DNA of 64,000 nt. Origin: Actinophytocola sp036378875 (lineage in GTDB: Bacteria; Actinomycetota; Actinomycetes; Mycobacteriales; Pseudonocardiaceae). The stretch covers positions 1 through 64,000 of the forward strand of contig NZ_DASUVO010000075.1 of assembly GCF_036378875.1 (NCBI RefSeq), written 5' to 3'. The notes below the pieces were generated by a model. The model did not search any database, was not told the DNA's origin, and was given only the letters and a program-made list of their open reading frames with translations. Numbering within the stretch: the first letter of the stretch is position 1; each line of letters opens with the position of its first letter. Made by a program: the position numbers and the translations under genes. Shown here one piece after another: positions 14,188 to 21,911 of the stretch.

Positions 14188-15288
14188 TCAGCGGAGGCCG
14201 GTTCCTCGGGCTATGGCTGTGTCGACCAGGGTGGACAGCAGGGTTCGGTAGTCGACGCCCGTGACCGCCCACATCTTCGGGTACGCGGAGGTGGGGGTGA
14301 AGCCGGGCATCGTGTTCAGTTCGTTGATGATGACCGAGCCGTCCGGTGCTACGAAGAAGTCCACGCGGGCCAGGCCCTGGCAGTCGACGGCGTGGAAGGC
14401 CTTGACGGCCAGGGTGCGGACACGCTCGGTGAGGTCGTCGTCGAGTTTGGCTGGGATGTCCAGCTCGGCGCCCTCGTCGATGTACTTCGTCGCGAAGTCG
14501 TAGAACTCCAGGTTCTCGTCGACGATGCGGATCTCCGCCGGTAGGGACGACTCCACGTGGCCGTCGGGGAACTCCAGGACCCCGCATTCGACCTCTCGGC
14601 CGACGACCATGGCCTCTACCAGTACCTTCGGGTCGATCTCCCGGGCTGTGGCGATGGCCTCGTCCAGTTTGGACCAGTCGGTGACCTTGGTGATGCCGGT
14701 CGACGAGCCGGCTCTGGCCGGCTTCACGAACACCGGCAGGCCCAGGTGGTCCTTCTGCGTGTCCGTCAGTGTTGGCTCGCCGCGGTGCAGTACCTCGTAG
14801 GCACCCACCGGCAGGCCCTCGGCACGCAGCAGCTTCTTCGTGAACTCCTTGTCCATGACGACAGCGCTGGCCAGCACGCCGGCCCCCACGTACGGCAGGC
14901 CGACCATCTCCAGCAGGCCCTGGATCGTGCCGTCCTCGCCGAACGCGCCGTGCAGCACCGGGAACACCACGTCGACGGCCGACAGGATCTCGCCCTCACG
15001 GCCGCGTTCCAGCACGACCAGGTTCGCCGAGGTCGGGTCGGCTGGCAGGGTCAGCGCGGTGCCGGACGTGATGGTCGGCAGGCCGCTTCGGTCCTCGATC
15101 GCGAGGGTCGACGGGTCGGCGGGGCCGAGCACCCACGAGCCCTGCGGCGTGATGCCCACGGGCAGCACCTCGAACCGCTCGGGGTCGAGGTTGGCGAGCA
15201 CGCTCGCCGCGGACACACAGGACACCGCGTGCTCCGTGCTCTGTCCGCCGAACACGACTGCCACGCGGATTCGCTCTTGGCTGGCCAT
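14188..15288 (-). CDS. ddl: D-alanine--D-alanine ligase
   Basis: A 366-residue ATP-grasp ligase that joins two D-alanines for peptidoglycan precursors. The N-terminus VAVVFGGQSTEHAVSCVSA is the classical Ddl start. VLHGAFGEDGTIQGLLE, the ATP-grasp lysine loop VFVKPARAGSSTGI and the C-terminal Mg-binding INELNTMPGFTPTSAYPKM are all present. The last of these carries a substrate-loop Tyr, as expected for D-Ala-D-Ala rather than D-Ala-D-Lac specificity (inference). It is expressed convergently to the DUF3515 gene and lies downstream of the MocR regulator gene, 11 bp after its stop codon. Confidence 0.97.
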   Translation of the reverse strand: MASQERIRVAVVFGGQSTEHAVSCVSAASVLANLDPERFEVLPVGITPQGSWVLGPADPSTLAIEDRSGLPTITSGTALTLPADPTSANLVVLERGREGEILSAVDVVFPVLHGAFGEDGTIQGLLEMVGLPYVGAGVLASAVVMDKEFTKKLLRAEGLPVGAYEVLHRGEPTLTDTQKDHLGLPVFVKPARAGSSTGITKVTDWSKLDEAIATAREIDPKVLVEAMVVGREVECGVLEFPDGHVESSLPAEIRIVDENLEFYDFATKYIDEGAELDIPAKLDDDLTERVRTLAVKAFHAVDCQGLARVDFFVAPDGSVIINELNTMPGFTPTSAYPKMWAVTGVDYRTLLSTLVDTAIARGTGLR

Positions 15289-15299
15289 GGGCCCCGACC

Positions 15300-16742
15300 C
15301 TACCCGGCCGGTGATCCCACCAGCTCAACCAGCACGGGCAGGGCTCGCTTCAACTGTTCGCGTGAACACGCGGCGTAGCCGAGGGCGATGCCGAACCAGC
15401 GGGCCTTGCCGACGTGGTGGCGGGCCAGCCCGTCGAGCAGGAGCCCTCGCTCGGTGGCCGCCCGGACCAGCACGCGTTCCGCCTCCGCCGACTCGACCGG
15501 CACCACGACGTGTGCGCCCGCGTCGTCGCCGAGTACCTGGACACCGCCGCGCACCAGCGTCTCCACCACGAGCGAGCGGCGTTCGGACAGTTCGCGGCGC
15601 AGCCGGCGCAGGTGGCGGCCGAGGTCGCCGTTGCGGGCCAGCTCCACCACCACGAGCTGCCCGGCGGGCGCGGGGCCGAGGCCCGTGGCGTCTCGGTGCG
15701 CCAGGACCGCGGTCACCACCGGTGGCGGGGCGACCAGCCAGCCGATGCCCAGCGTCGGGGTGAGGATCTTGCTGGTCGTGCCGAGGTGTACGACGACGTC
15801 CGGGGCCAGCGCGGCGAGCAGCGGCAGCGGGGCCACGTCGTAGCGCAGCTCGCCGTCGTAGTCGTCCTCGATCACGAGCCAGCCCTGCTCGCGGGCACGC
15901 TCCACCAGCGCGACCCGCCGGCCCGCCGACATGCGCCCGCCGAGTGGGTACTGGTGGGCCGGCGAGCAGTACACCGCACGCACCGAGGGTGGGATCGCGT
16001 CGACCAGCAGGCCGTCGGCGTCGACCGTGGCCGGCACGACTCGCAGGCCGGCGGCCCGCATCGCGCCGACGGCCCGCTGATAGCCGGGTTCCTCGACCGC
16101 CACCACGTCGCCGGGGCGCAGCACCGCACGGCCCAGCTCCGCGACCGCCGAGCTGGTGCCGCCCGTGGCCAGGAGCACGTCGATGGGCTCGGTCGGCGCG
16201 CCGTCGAAGTGGTGTGTCGTTCCTCGGGACCTGGTGTGACCACCGTCGCCCACGCGGAGGCCGCGGTGTCGCAGCAGGTGCTCGGCCACGGCCGCGCGGT
16301 ACTCCGGGAGCCCGGCGCGGTTGGGTCGCACCATCGGCGGCACGTGGGCGGCCGCCCGCCACGCCCGTCGCCATGCGGCCTGCTCGATGCCGCCTGCCCA
16401 CGGCGAGCCGGGCGTGAGGTCCACGGCGGTGTCCAGCGCGGTGTCGCGGCGGGCCGGTTTGGGGGTGGCCGGCAGCGAACCGGGTGGCGCGGTCGTGATG
16501 TAGGTGCCGGAGCCGTGCCGGCCCGCGATCCAGCCCTCGGCGTGCAGCTGCTCGTAGGCGGCGGCGGTGACCGTGCGGCTGACGCCCAGCTCACCGGCGA
16601 GCGCGCGGGTCGAGGGCAACCGGTCGCCGCTGCGCAGCCGACCGTCACCGGCGGCGGCGCGGAGCTGTTCGGCCAGCTGGACGGCGAGCGGGGTCGTGGA
16701 CTCGCGGTCCAGCGTCACCGGGAGCGCGGGCGTCTCGGGCAC
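15300..16742 (-). CDS. MocR/PdxR-type transcriptional regulator (GntR HTH + aminotransferase)
   Basis: 480 residues. The N-terminal GntR winged helix (about 15-80) reads PLAVQLAEQLRAAAGDGRL then LPSTRALAGELGVSRTVTAAA. The fold-type I aminotransferase-like domain (100-480) has the PLP lysine in GTTSKILTPTLGIGWL and YCSPAHQYPLGG. PdxR-type MocRs sense PLP and control vitamin B6 genes. The GTG at 16742 is preferred because GGAAGG lies 7 nt upstream and it gives a typical N-terminus. The ATG at 16811 would add 23 residues and consume the operator region. It is divergent from a PNPOx-like gene, its likely target. Confidence 0.9.
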   Translation of the reverse strand: MPETPALPVTLDRESTTPLAVQLAEQLRAAAGDGRLRSGDRLPSTRALAGELGVSRTVTAAAYEQLHAEGWIAGRHGSGTYITTAPPGSLPATPKPARRDTALDTAVDLTPGSPWAGGIEQAAWRRAWRAAAHVPPMVRPNRAGLPEYRAAVAEHLLRHRGLRVGDGGHTRSRGTTHHFDGAPTEPIDVLLATGGTSSAVAELGRAVLRPGDVVAVEEPGYQRAVGAMRAAGLRVVPATVDADGLLVDAIPPSVRAVYCSPAHQYPLGGRMSAGRRVALVERAREQGWLVIEDDYDGELRYDVAPLPLLAALAPDVVVHLGTTSKILTPTLGIGWLVAPPPVVTAVLAHRDATGLGPAPAGQLVVVELARNGDLGRHLRRLRRELSERRSLVVETLVRGGVQVLGDDAGAHVVVPVESAEAERVLVRAATERGLLLDGLARHHVGKARWFGIALGYAACSREQLKRALPVLVELVGSPAG

Positions 16743-16811
16743 GAAGTGGCCTTCCAGAATCGCGGGGTCGTGGCCCTTCAATGATGCCACTTTGCGAGCG
16801 AGGGTGGTCAT
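16743..16811. promoter_or_regulatory. Divergent mocR/PNPOx control region with GTGGC boxes
   Basis: Three related boxes occur in 50 bp: AAGTGGCC (16744-16751), GTGGCC (16770-16775) and GCCACTTT (16786-16793), the last inverted to the first. AAAGTGG-type half-sites resemble those described for PdxR-like MocR regulators. The PNPOx gene has GAGGG 7 nt before its ATG. Confidence 0.5.
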
Positions 16812-17486
16812 ATGAGTCTTTCGCCGACGCCGCGCAGCACCGTCCAACGCGGCAAGAAGAGGGCCGTGACCGACCGGGCCGCGCTCGCGCGGGTGCTCGA
16901 CGCCGGGCTCATCTGCCATCTCGCCTACGTCGCGGACGACGGCACGCCGCGGGTGCTCCCGACCGGCTACGGATACGAGGACAACACGCTGTACGTGCAC
17001 GGCTCGACCGGCGCGGCGAGCCTACGGGCCGGTGCGGGCGCGGAGGTGTGTGTGAACGTGACGCTGCTCGACGGCGTGATCTACAGCCGCGCGGTGTTCC
17101 ACCACTCGGTGAACTACCGCTCCGCCACGATCCACGGCGTGGCCCGGCAGGTGACCGACCCGGACGCGAAGCTGCACGCCCTGCACGTGATCACCGAACA
17201 CCTCGCACCCGGTGCGTGGGACCACGCCCGCGGCCCGAGCCCGCAGGAGTTCGCGAAGACCGCCGTGCTCGCGCTCGACCTCACGGAGGCGGCCGTGAAG
17301 ATCCGCACGGGTGGGCCCGGTGAGGAGCCGGAGGACCTGACACCTGAACGGATCGGCGCGAACTGGGCAGGCGTGCTGCCGTTGGTCCGGAACTGGGGCA
17401 CGCCGGAAGCGTGCGAGCACCTGCCGGAGCACGTGGAACTGCCGGAGTACGTCAGCCGGCGAGCTCCTCAGGCTGGGCCGCAATAA
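16812..17486 (+). CDS. Pyridoxamine 5'-phosphate oxidase family protein
   Basis: A 224-residue FMN-binding split-barrel protein: TDRAALARVLDAGLICHLAYVADDGTPRVLPTGYGYEDNTLYVHG is the typical N-terminal flavin-binding half (given here as the region about residues 20-65). SVNYRSATIHGVARQV and a C-terminal WAGVLPL follow. Divergent pairing with a MocR regulator is the usual arrangement and suggests a role in B6 metabolism, possibly pyridoxine/pyridoxamine phosphate oxidation, or in flavin-dependent reduction. The 3' end overlaps the convergent cupin gene by 35 bp, an unusual tail-to-tail overlap. Confidence 0.87.
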   Translation: MSLSPTPRSTVQRGKKRAVTDRAALARVLDAGLICHLAYVADDGTPRVLPTGYGYEDNTLYVHGSTGAASLRAGAGAEVCVNVTLLDGVIYSRAVFHHSVNYRSATIHGVARQVTDPDAKLHALHVITEHLAPGAWDHARGPSPQEFAKTAVLALDLTEAAVKIRTGGPGEEPEDLTPERIGANWAGVLPLVRNWGTPEACEHLPEHVELPEYVSRRAPQAGPQ

Positions 17487-17901
17487 CCCGCATTGCCCGC
17501 GCCGACCGGTAGACGTGGATGCTGATCGCCGGGTCCGGGCCGTCGTTGCGGACCCGGTGCGCGTAGCCGGGACCGAACACCCGGGACTGTCCCGCTGTCA
17601 GGGAAAGCGCGGTGCCCCGGTGCAGCACGTGCTCGGTGAGCGTGCCGGACACGATCGTGAACCCACCAATGGCGACGCCGTGGTCGTGCACGTCGGTTTC
17701 CTGCCCGGGGAGCCAACTCATGAGCCAGATCTCCTGCCCATCCGTGTAGTCGACGCGAGTGGCGAACCGCTCGTCGGGGTCGTAACGGAGCAGGCGCGCC
17801 CACCGGGAACGGTCGGCCGCATAGGCACGGGAGATCAGAGCGGGGTGAACGGTGGGCGCGACGGACGCGGACGCGATGGTGTTGGCAGGCACAGCGAACA
17901 T
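17452..17901 (-). CDS. Cysteine dioxygenase-like cupin
   Basis: A 149-residue cupin. The iron ligands expected for cysteine dioxygenase are visible: HDH (His72, His74) in ETDVHDHGVAIGGFTIVSG and His115 in GPGYAHRVRN. EIWLMSWLPGQ and AISIHVYR also fit the family. CDO oxidises cysteine to cysteine sulfinate in the cytosol, feeding taurine/sulfite catabolism. A Cys-coding leader peptide directly upstream supports control by cysteine supply, and so supports a sulfur role. Substrate could also be another thiol, such as 3-mercaptopropionate. Confidence 0.86.
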   Translation of the reverse strand: MFAVPANTIASASVAPTVHPALISRAYAADRSRWARLLRYDPDERFATRVDYTDGQEIWLMSWLPGQETDVHDHGVAIGGFTIVSGTLTEHVLHRGTALSLTAGQSRVFGPGYAHRVRNDGPDPAISIHVYRSARAMRVIAAQPEELAG

Positions 17902-17955
17902 GGGCGTGTTGACTTTCTCGGGAGCTGCAGGGCTGGTAGCAGGAAACTCACCGAG
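17902..17955 (-). promoter_or_regulatory. Putative attenuator hairpin between leader peptide and CDO gene
   Basis: On the minus strand TCTCGG, overlapping the end of the leader ORF, can pair with CCGAGA just upstream of the CDO start. Ribosome stalling at the leader Cys codon would alter this pairing. The pairing is visible but the mechanism is inferred. Confidence 0.4.
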
Positions 17956-18022
17956 AGTGACACAGCGCGCTAGCGACTCGACGGAGCTGGAGATAGCCCC
18001 GTCGAAGGTTCGGCACGCGCAT
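17948..18022 (-). CDS. Cysteine attenuator leader peptide
   Basis: A 24-residue ORF beginning MRVPNL and ending QLRRVASALCHSR. It matches the actinobacterial leader peptides found before sulfur-assimilation genes, whose ends read RRVDLLRVASALCR or similar. There a Cys codon near the C-terminus stalls the ribosome when cysteine is scarce. It ends 46 bp before the cysteine-dioxygenase-like gene on the same strand. No good Shine-Dalgarno is visible, so the start could differ. Confidence 0.62.
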   Translation of the reverse strand: MRVPNLRRGYLQLRRVASALCHSR

Positions 18023-18139
18023 CAACACAGGGCAAAGGAAACCATTTTTCCCATCCGGCCACAAACGCGTCCAACCCGTGGGATCCTCTACCCCGCAATC
18101 GCCGGCAATCCGGGGTGTCGTCGGCTCCGAAGCACTGCC
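18023..18139. promoter_or_regulatory. Divergent CDO-leader/sigK promoter region
   Basis: This segment is less GC-rich near 18035-18055 (ACCATTTTTCCC). CATCC at about 18052 and a downstream CCGTGGG weakly resemble an ECF -35/-10 pair, which would allow SigK autoregulation, but the spacing is longer than usual. No gene is seen. Confidence 0.3.
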
Positions 18140-18748
18140 ATGGGAGATGTGGTCATGGGCGATTGGGCCCGACGGTTGCGGTCCACGCGTGCCGAAACCC
18201 CCGTGAACGAACTGGGCCCGGACCTCATCGCGCGGGTCGCCCGCGGCGACGAAGCCGCGTTCTCGCAGCTGTACGACCTGCTCGTCGGCCCGATCTTCGG
18301 ACTGGTGCGGCGAATCGTGCGTGATCCGGCGCAGTCCGAGGAGGTCGTCCAGGAGGTGATGGTCGAGCTGTGGCGGTCGGCGGCCAAGTACTCGCCGGAA
18401 CGCGGCAGCGCGACGACCTGGGCCATGACGCTGGCACACCGCCGGGCCGTCGACCGCGTGCGGTCCGCGCAGGCCGCCGCCGACCGGGACGACATGGTCG
18501 GGCGGCGCGAGACCAGCCGGCCGTTCGACGAGGTGTCCGAGCAGGTCACCACGCGGCTGGAACAGGAACAGGTGCGCAGGTGCCTCGGCACCCTCACCGA
18601 CCTGCAGCGAGAGTCGGTGGTCCTCGCGTACTACGGCGGACGGACGTACCGTGAGGTGGGCGAGCTGCTGAGCACACCACTGGGAACGATCAAGACTCGA
18701 CTGCGGGACGGGCTCATCCGGCTGCGCGACTGCTTGGGAGTGGCCTGA
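18140..18748 (+). CDS. sigK: ECF RNA polymerase sigma factor, SigK type
   Basis: 202 residues with sigma region 2 (YDLLVGPIFGLVRRIVRDP, EEVVQEVMVELWRSAAKYSP, GSATTWAMTLAHRRAVDRVR) and region 4 (LTDLQRESVVLAYYGGRTYREVGELL, GTIKTRLRDGLIRLR). The TWAM.LAHRRAVDRVRS sequence is characteristic of the SigK/SigL clade. The stop overlaps the start of rskA (ATGA at 18748), giving equimolar sigma and anti-sigma. ATG at 18155 is an alternative start. In mycobacteria SigK drives secreted antigen genes; the targets here are unknown. Confidence 0.93.
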   Translation: MGDVVMGDWARRLRSTRAETPVNELGPDLIARVARGDEAAFSQLYDLLVGPIFGLVRRIVRDPAQSEEVVQEVMVELWRSAAKYSPERGSATTWAMTLAHRRAVDRVRSAQAAADRDDMVGRRETSRPFDEVSEQVTTRLEQEQVRRCLGTLTDLQRESVVLAYYGGRTYREVGELLSTPLGTIKTRLRDGLIRLRDCLGVA

Positions 18749-19470
18749 TGACTACTGCTGACATCCACGCGTTGACGGGGGCGTACGCGCTCGACGCCGT
18801 GTCGGGCGTCGAGCGGATGGAGTTCGAGCGCCACCTCGCCGAGTGTGACTCGTGCGCCCAGGAGGTCATGGAGCTGCAGGAGACCGCGTCCCGGCTCGCG
18901 CTCGCGGCTTCCGCTCCCCCACCGCCCGCGCTGAAGGCACGGGTGATGGACGAGATCCGGGCCACGCGCCAGGCGCCACCGGTGACGGAGCCGGTGCCAC
19001 TGCGGCGCCGTTCCCTCGCCACGCGGCTGTCCACGGTGGCGGCGGCGGTGTTCTTCGTCGCGGCGGCCGGGCTCGGCGTGGTCGTCTTCCAGCAGAACCA
19101 GCAGATCGACGACACCCAGGCACAGATCGCGCAGATGGAGCAGATCCTGAGCGCGGACGACGCCAAGTTGGTGCCGATGGCGAACCCCGACGGCGGCAGC
19201 GTGAACGTGGCGGTGTCCTCGTCGCAGGACCGGATGATGCTGTTCAGCGAGGACCTGGCGAGCGCACCAGCGGGCAAGACATATCAGGTCTGGACGATCG
19301 CCGATGGCAATCCCCGCTCAATGGGCTTCCTTGAGCCGAACAACGGCAACGCGGTTCTGGCGGTGAGTGGCCTCAGCGACGCGGGCGCGGTCGCGGTCAC
19401 GATCGAGCCTGACGGCGGTTCACCGCAGCCGACCAGTGATCCGATCATGTCGGGCTCGCTCACGTCCTGA
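18748..19470 (+). CDS. rskA: Anti-sigma-K factor RskA
   Basis: A 240-residue transmembrane anti-sigma factor. The cytosolic N-terminal zinc-anti-sigma region has His29, Cys33 and Cys36 in HLAECDSC. One transmembrane helix spans about 94-114. The extracytoplasmic RskA domain (about 115-240) contains GKTYQVWTIADGNPRSMG and SDAGAVAVTIEPDGGSPQPT, the conserved end of the family. It holds SigK inactive until regulated proteolysis. It is coupled to sigK by ATGA overlap and is convergent with gpsA, with one base between the stop codons. Confidence 0.94.
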   Translation: MTTADIHALTGAYALDAVSGVERMEFERHLAECDSCAQEVMELQETASRLALAASAPPPPALKARVMDEIRATRQAPPVTEPVPLRRRSLATRLSTVAAAVFFVAAAGLGVVVFQQNQQIDDTQAQIAQMEQILSADDAKLVPMANPDGGSVNVAVSSSQDRMMLFSEDLASAPAGKTYQVWTIADGNPRSMGFLEPNNGNAVLAVSGLSDAGAVAVTIEPDGGSPQPTSDPIMSGSLTS

Positions 19471-19471
19471 T

Positions 19472-20470
19472 TCAACGTTCCGGTTTGGTTTTGCGGCCGA
19501 TCAGTTCGCCGGCCATCTCGCGGGGGTCGAAGCCGTCGTGGCAGACGCGGTGTACGACCTCCGTGATGGGCATCTCGACGCCGTGGCGCATGGCCAGTTC
19601 GCGGATGGAGGAGCACGACTTGACGCCCTCCGCGACCTGGCCGTGCGCGGCGGCCTGGGCCCGTGCCACGGTCTCGCCGCGGCCGAGGCGCTCGCCGAAG
19701 GACCGGTTGCGGGACAGCGGTGAGGAGCACGTCGCCACCAGGTCGCCCAGCCCGGCCAGCCCGGCGAACGTCATCGGGTCCGCGCCCAGTGTCGCGCCGA
19801 GCCTGGCGGTCTCCGCGAGCCCTCGGGTGATGAGTGTCGCGAGGGTGTTGTCACCGAAGCCAAGTCCGGCGGCCATCCCACAGGACAGCGCGATCACGTT
19901 CTTGCACGCGCCACCCAGCTCGCAGCCGACGACGTCGGTGTTGGTGTAGGGCCGGAAGTACCCGGTGGTGCACGCCTTCTGCACCGCGACAGCCCGGTCG
20001 TGGTCCGTGCACGCGATGACGGAGGCGGTGGGCTGCTCGGCGGCGATCTCCTTGGCGAGGTTCGGACCCGACACCACGGCGACCTGGTGCTCTGGCACGC
20101 CCATCACCTCGACGACGACCTCGCTCATCCGCTTGAGCGTGCCCAGCTCGACGCCCTTCGCGAGGCTGATCAGCGTGGACGACGGGTCGATCAGGCCGCG
20201 CCACGCGGTGAGGTTGTGCCGCAGGCTCTGGCTGGGCACGGCCAGCACCACGTCGGTGGCACCGTCCAGCGCCACCCTGGGGTCCGAAGTGGACGTGAGG
20301 TTGACCGGCAGTGGCACGCCCGGCAGGTAGTCCGGGTTCTCGCGCCGCTGCTCGATGGCCTCGGCCACCTCGCGGCGCCGTGACCACAGCACGACGTCCG
20401 TGCCCGCGTCGGCGAGCACCTTGGCGAACGTGGTGCCCCACGAGCCGGCACCGAAGACCGCGAACCGCAT
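19472..20470 (-). CDS. gpsA: Glycerol-3-phosphate dehydrogenase [NAD(P)+]
   Basis: 332 residues. The Rossmann motif GAGSWGTTFAKVLADAG is at residues 7-23. VLAVPSQSLR, SLAKGVELGTLKRMSEV, SGPNLAKEIA and the catalytic Lys in GGACKNVIALSCGMAAGLGFGDN follow. It reduces dihydroxyacetone phosphate to sn-glycerol 3-phosphate for phospholipid synthesis. The start codon abuts the stop codon of the upstream acyltransferase gene, so plsC and gpsA form a lipid-precursor operon, as in mycobacteria. Confidence 0.97.
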   Translation of the reverse strand: MRFAVFGAGSWGTTFAKVLADAGTDVVLWSRRREVAEAIEQRRENPDYLPGVPLPVNLTSTSDPRVALDGATDVVLAVPSQSLRHNLTAWRGLIDPSSTLISLAKGVELGTLKRMSEVVVEVMGVPEHQVAVVSGPNLAKEIAAEQPTASVIACTDHDRAVAVQKACTTGYFRPYTNTDVVGCELGGACKNVIALSCGMAAGLGFGDNTLATLITRGLAETARLGATLGADPMTFAGLAGLGDLVATCSSPLSRNRSFGERLGRGETVARAQAAAHGQVAEGVKSCSSIRELAMRHGVEMPITEVVHRVCHDGFDPREMAGELIGRKTKPER

Positions 20471-21196
20471 CTACTTCTTCTTCTTGGCGGACGGCACGTA
20501 GAAACCCGAAGGCGCCGGCTCGTCGCGGAGCCCGGCGAGCTGGTCACGCACGCGGCCCATGAGCAAGTCGGTCACCTCGCGCAGCAGCTCGTTGTTGACC
20601 TCCCGACCCTTGAACTCGGACAGGTCGACCGGCTCGGACACCTCGAAGGTGATCTTCTTGCGCGGGAACGGCCGGAACTTCTTCGTGTAGCCGTTGAGGA
20701 TGTCCCTGGTCCCCCACCGGGCGACGGTGACCACGGGCACGCCATCGGCCAGGCAGTCGAGCGCGAGCCGCGCGACGCCGGTCCGCGACCGCATCGGCCA
20801 GCCGTCGGGGTCCCTGGTGATGGTGCCCTCCGGGTAAATCACCACGAGCTTGCCGTTGCGCAGCGCCTCGGTGGCGGCAACGAGACTTTCACCCGCGCTG
20901 GCGCTCCCCCGGTACACCGGGATGCTGCCGGCGCCGCCGATCAGGTACTTGAACACCGGCATGCGGAACAGGCTGTCCTTGGCGAGGAACCGGGGCACCC
21001 GGCCGTTGCGGTGCACGAACACCGCGTCGACGGGCGGGTCGATGTGGGAGATGTGGTTCATCACCAGCAGGACGCCGCCTTCGCGCCGGATGTTCTCCGC
21101 GCCGTTGACCCTGGTCCTGCCGAGCCAGGCGATGGGATAGAAGATCATCGCCGTCACCAACACCCAGAACCCGCTCTTCTCCAGTCGCGCCGGCAC
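20471..21196 (-). CDS. 1-acyl-sn-glycerol-3-phosphate acyltransferase (PlsC type)
   Basis: 241 residues with the acyltransferase HxxxxD motif in NHISHIDPPVD, motif III VIYPEGTITRDP and VPVVTVARWGTRD. The N-terminal hydrophobic stretch (about 8-26) anchors it to the membrane. The C-terminus is a Lys run (AKKKK). It should acylate lysophosphatidate or a related lysolipid. It directly precedes gpsA with no intervening base, consistent with coordinated phosphatidate synthesis. It is divergent from fbiD. Confidence 0.93.
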   Translation of the reverse strand: MPARLEKSGFWVLVTAMIFYPIAWLGRTRVNGAENIRREGGVLLVMNHISHIDPPVDAVFVHRNGRVPRFLAKDSLFRMPVFKYLIGGAGSIPVYRGSASAGESLVAATEALRNGKLVVIYPEGTITRDPDGWPMRSRTGVARLALDCLADGVPVVTVARWGTRDILNGYTKKFRPFPRKKITFEVSEPVDLSEFKGREVNNELLREVTDLLMGRVRDQLAGLRDEPAPSGFYVPSAKKKK

Positions 21197-21274
21197 CAGT
21201 CCTCCTCCTCAGGCGTTTCGCAAGAGTATGCCCCGGCAGCGGCGCCCGGCTTCGAAGTCCTGCACGATGGTCGT

Positions 21275-21886
21275 GTGGAGCGTGGAGTTGACCTGGTCGT
21301 CCCGATCAAGATGCTGGACAGGGCGAAGACGCGGCTGCGTGGTGCCGTGCCGGCGAGTGAGCATCCCGAGCTCGTGCTGGCCCTGCTCCTCGACACGGTG
21401 ACCGCGGCCGCCGGCGCGGACGGGGTGCGTCGGGTGCTCGTGGTCTGTGAGGACAAGCGGATCCCGGACGCGCTCGCCGGCACGGGGGTCGAGTGTGTCG
21501 ACGAGCGAGGGCTGCCGGGGTTGAACGCGGCCCTCGCCTTCGGGGCGGAGCGTTTACTCGAGCCGGGCGGCACCGTCGGCGCGCTCCAGGCCGACCTGCC
21601 GGCGCTGCGTCCCACCGAGCTGTCCGCCGCGATCGCGGAAGCCGCCGGGCGACGGGCGTACTGCGCGGACCGGCCGGGCACGGGCACCACGCTGCTGCTG
21701 GCCGCTCCCGAACGTCCACTCGATCCGCGTTTCGGGCCGGGGTCCTCGGACGCGCACGCGGCCAGTGGCGCGGTCCGGGTCGGCGCCGCACTGGCTTCGC
21801 TGCGTTGCGATGTGGACACAAAGGACGATCTCGCGGTGGCGGCTGGCCTGGGCCTGCGAAAGTTCACCAGCTCGTTCGCCCAATAG
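21275..21886 (+). CDS. fbiD: Phosphoenolpyruvate/2-phospholactate guanylyltransferase (CofC/FbiD)
   Basis: A 203-residue small nucleotidyltransferase: DLVVPIKMLDRAKTRL at the N-terminus is the CofC/FbiD GTP-binding start. GALQADLPALRP contains the metal-binding Asp and DRPGTGTTLLLA the substrate loop. GPGSSDAHAASGA and DVDTKDDLAVAAGLG complete the pattern. It makes the guanylated phospho-compound used for coenzyme F420, from phosphoenolpyruvate in actinobacteria. It matches the Rv2983 position before ppk. GTG start; no strong Shine-Dalgarno. Confidence 0.93.
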   Translation: MERGVDLVVPIKMLDRAKTRLRGAVPASEHPELVLALLLDTVTAAAGADGVRRVLVVCEDKRIPDALAGTGVECVDERGLPGLNAALAFGAERLLEPGGTVGALQADLPALRPTELSAAIAEAAGRRAYCADRPGTGTTLLLAAPERPLDPRFGPGSSDAHAASGAVRVGAALASLRCDVDTKDDLAVAAGLGLRKFTSSFAQ

Positions 21887-21899
21887 CGTAAATATGCTG

Positions 21900-21905
21900 G
21901 ACAAT
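21900..21905 (+). promoter_or_regulatory. -10-like hexamer for leaderless ppk
   Basis: GACAAT ends 6 nt before the GTG at 21912. An AT-rich TAAATATGCT lies just upstream. No Shine-Dalgarno precedes the GTG. Confidence 0.4.
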
Positions 21906-21911
21906 GGGGCC

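Noticed and set aside
18023..18139. SigK autoregulatory promoter
   Set aside because: CATCC and CCGTGGG elements are visible, but the spacing (about 18-19 nt) is longer than the known consensus, so it is only mentioned, not called.
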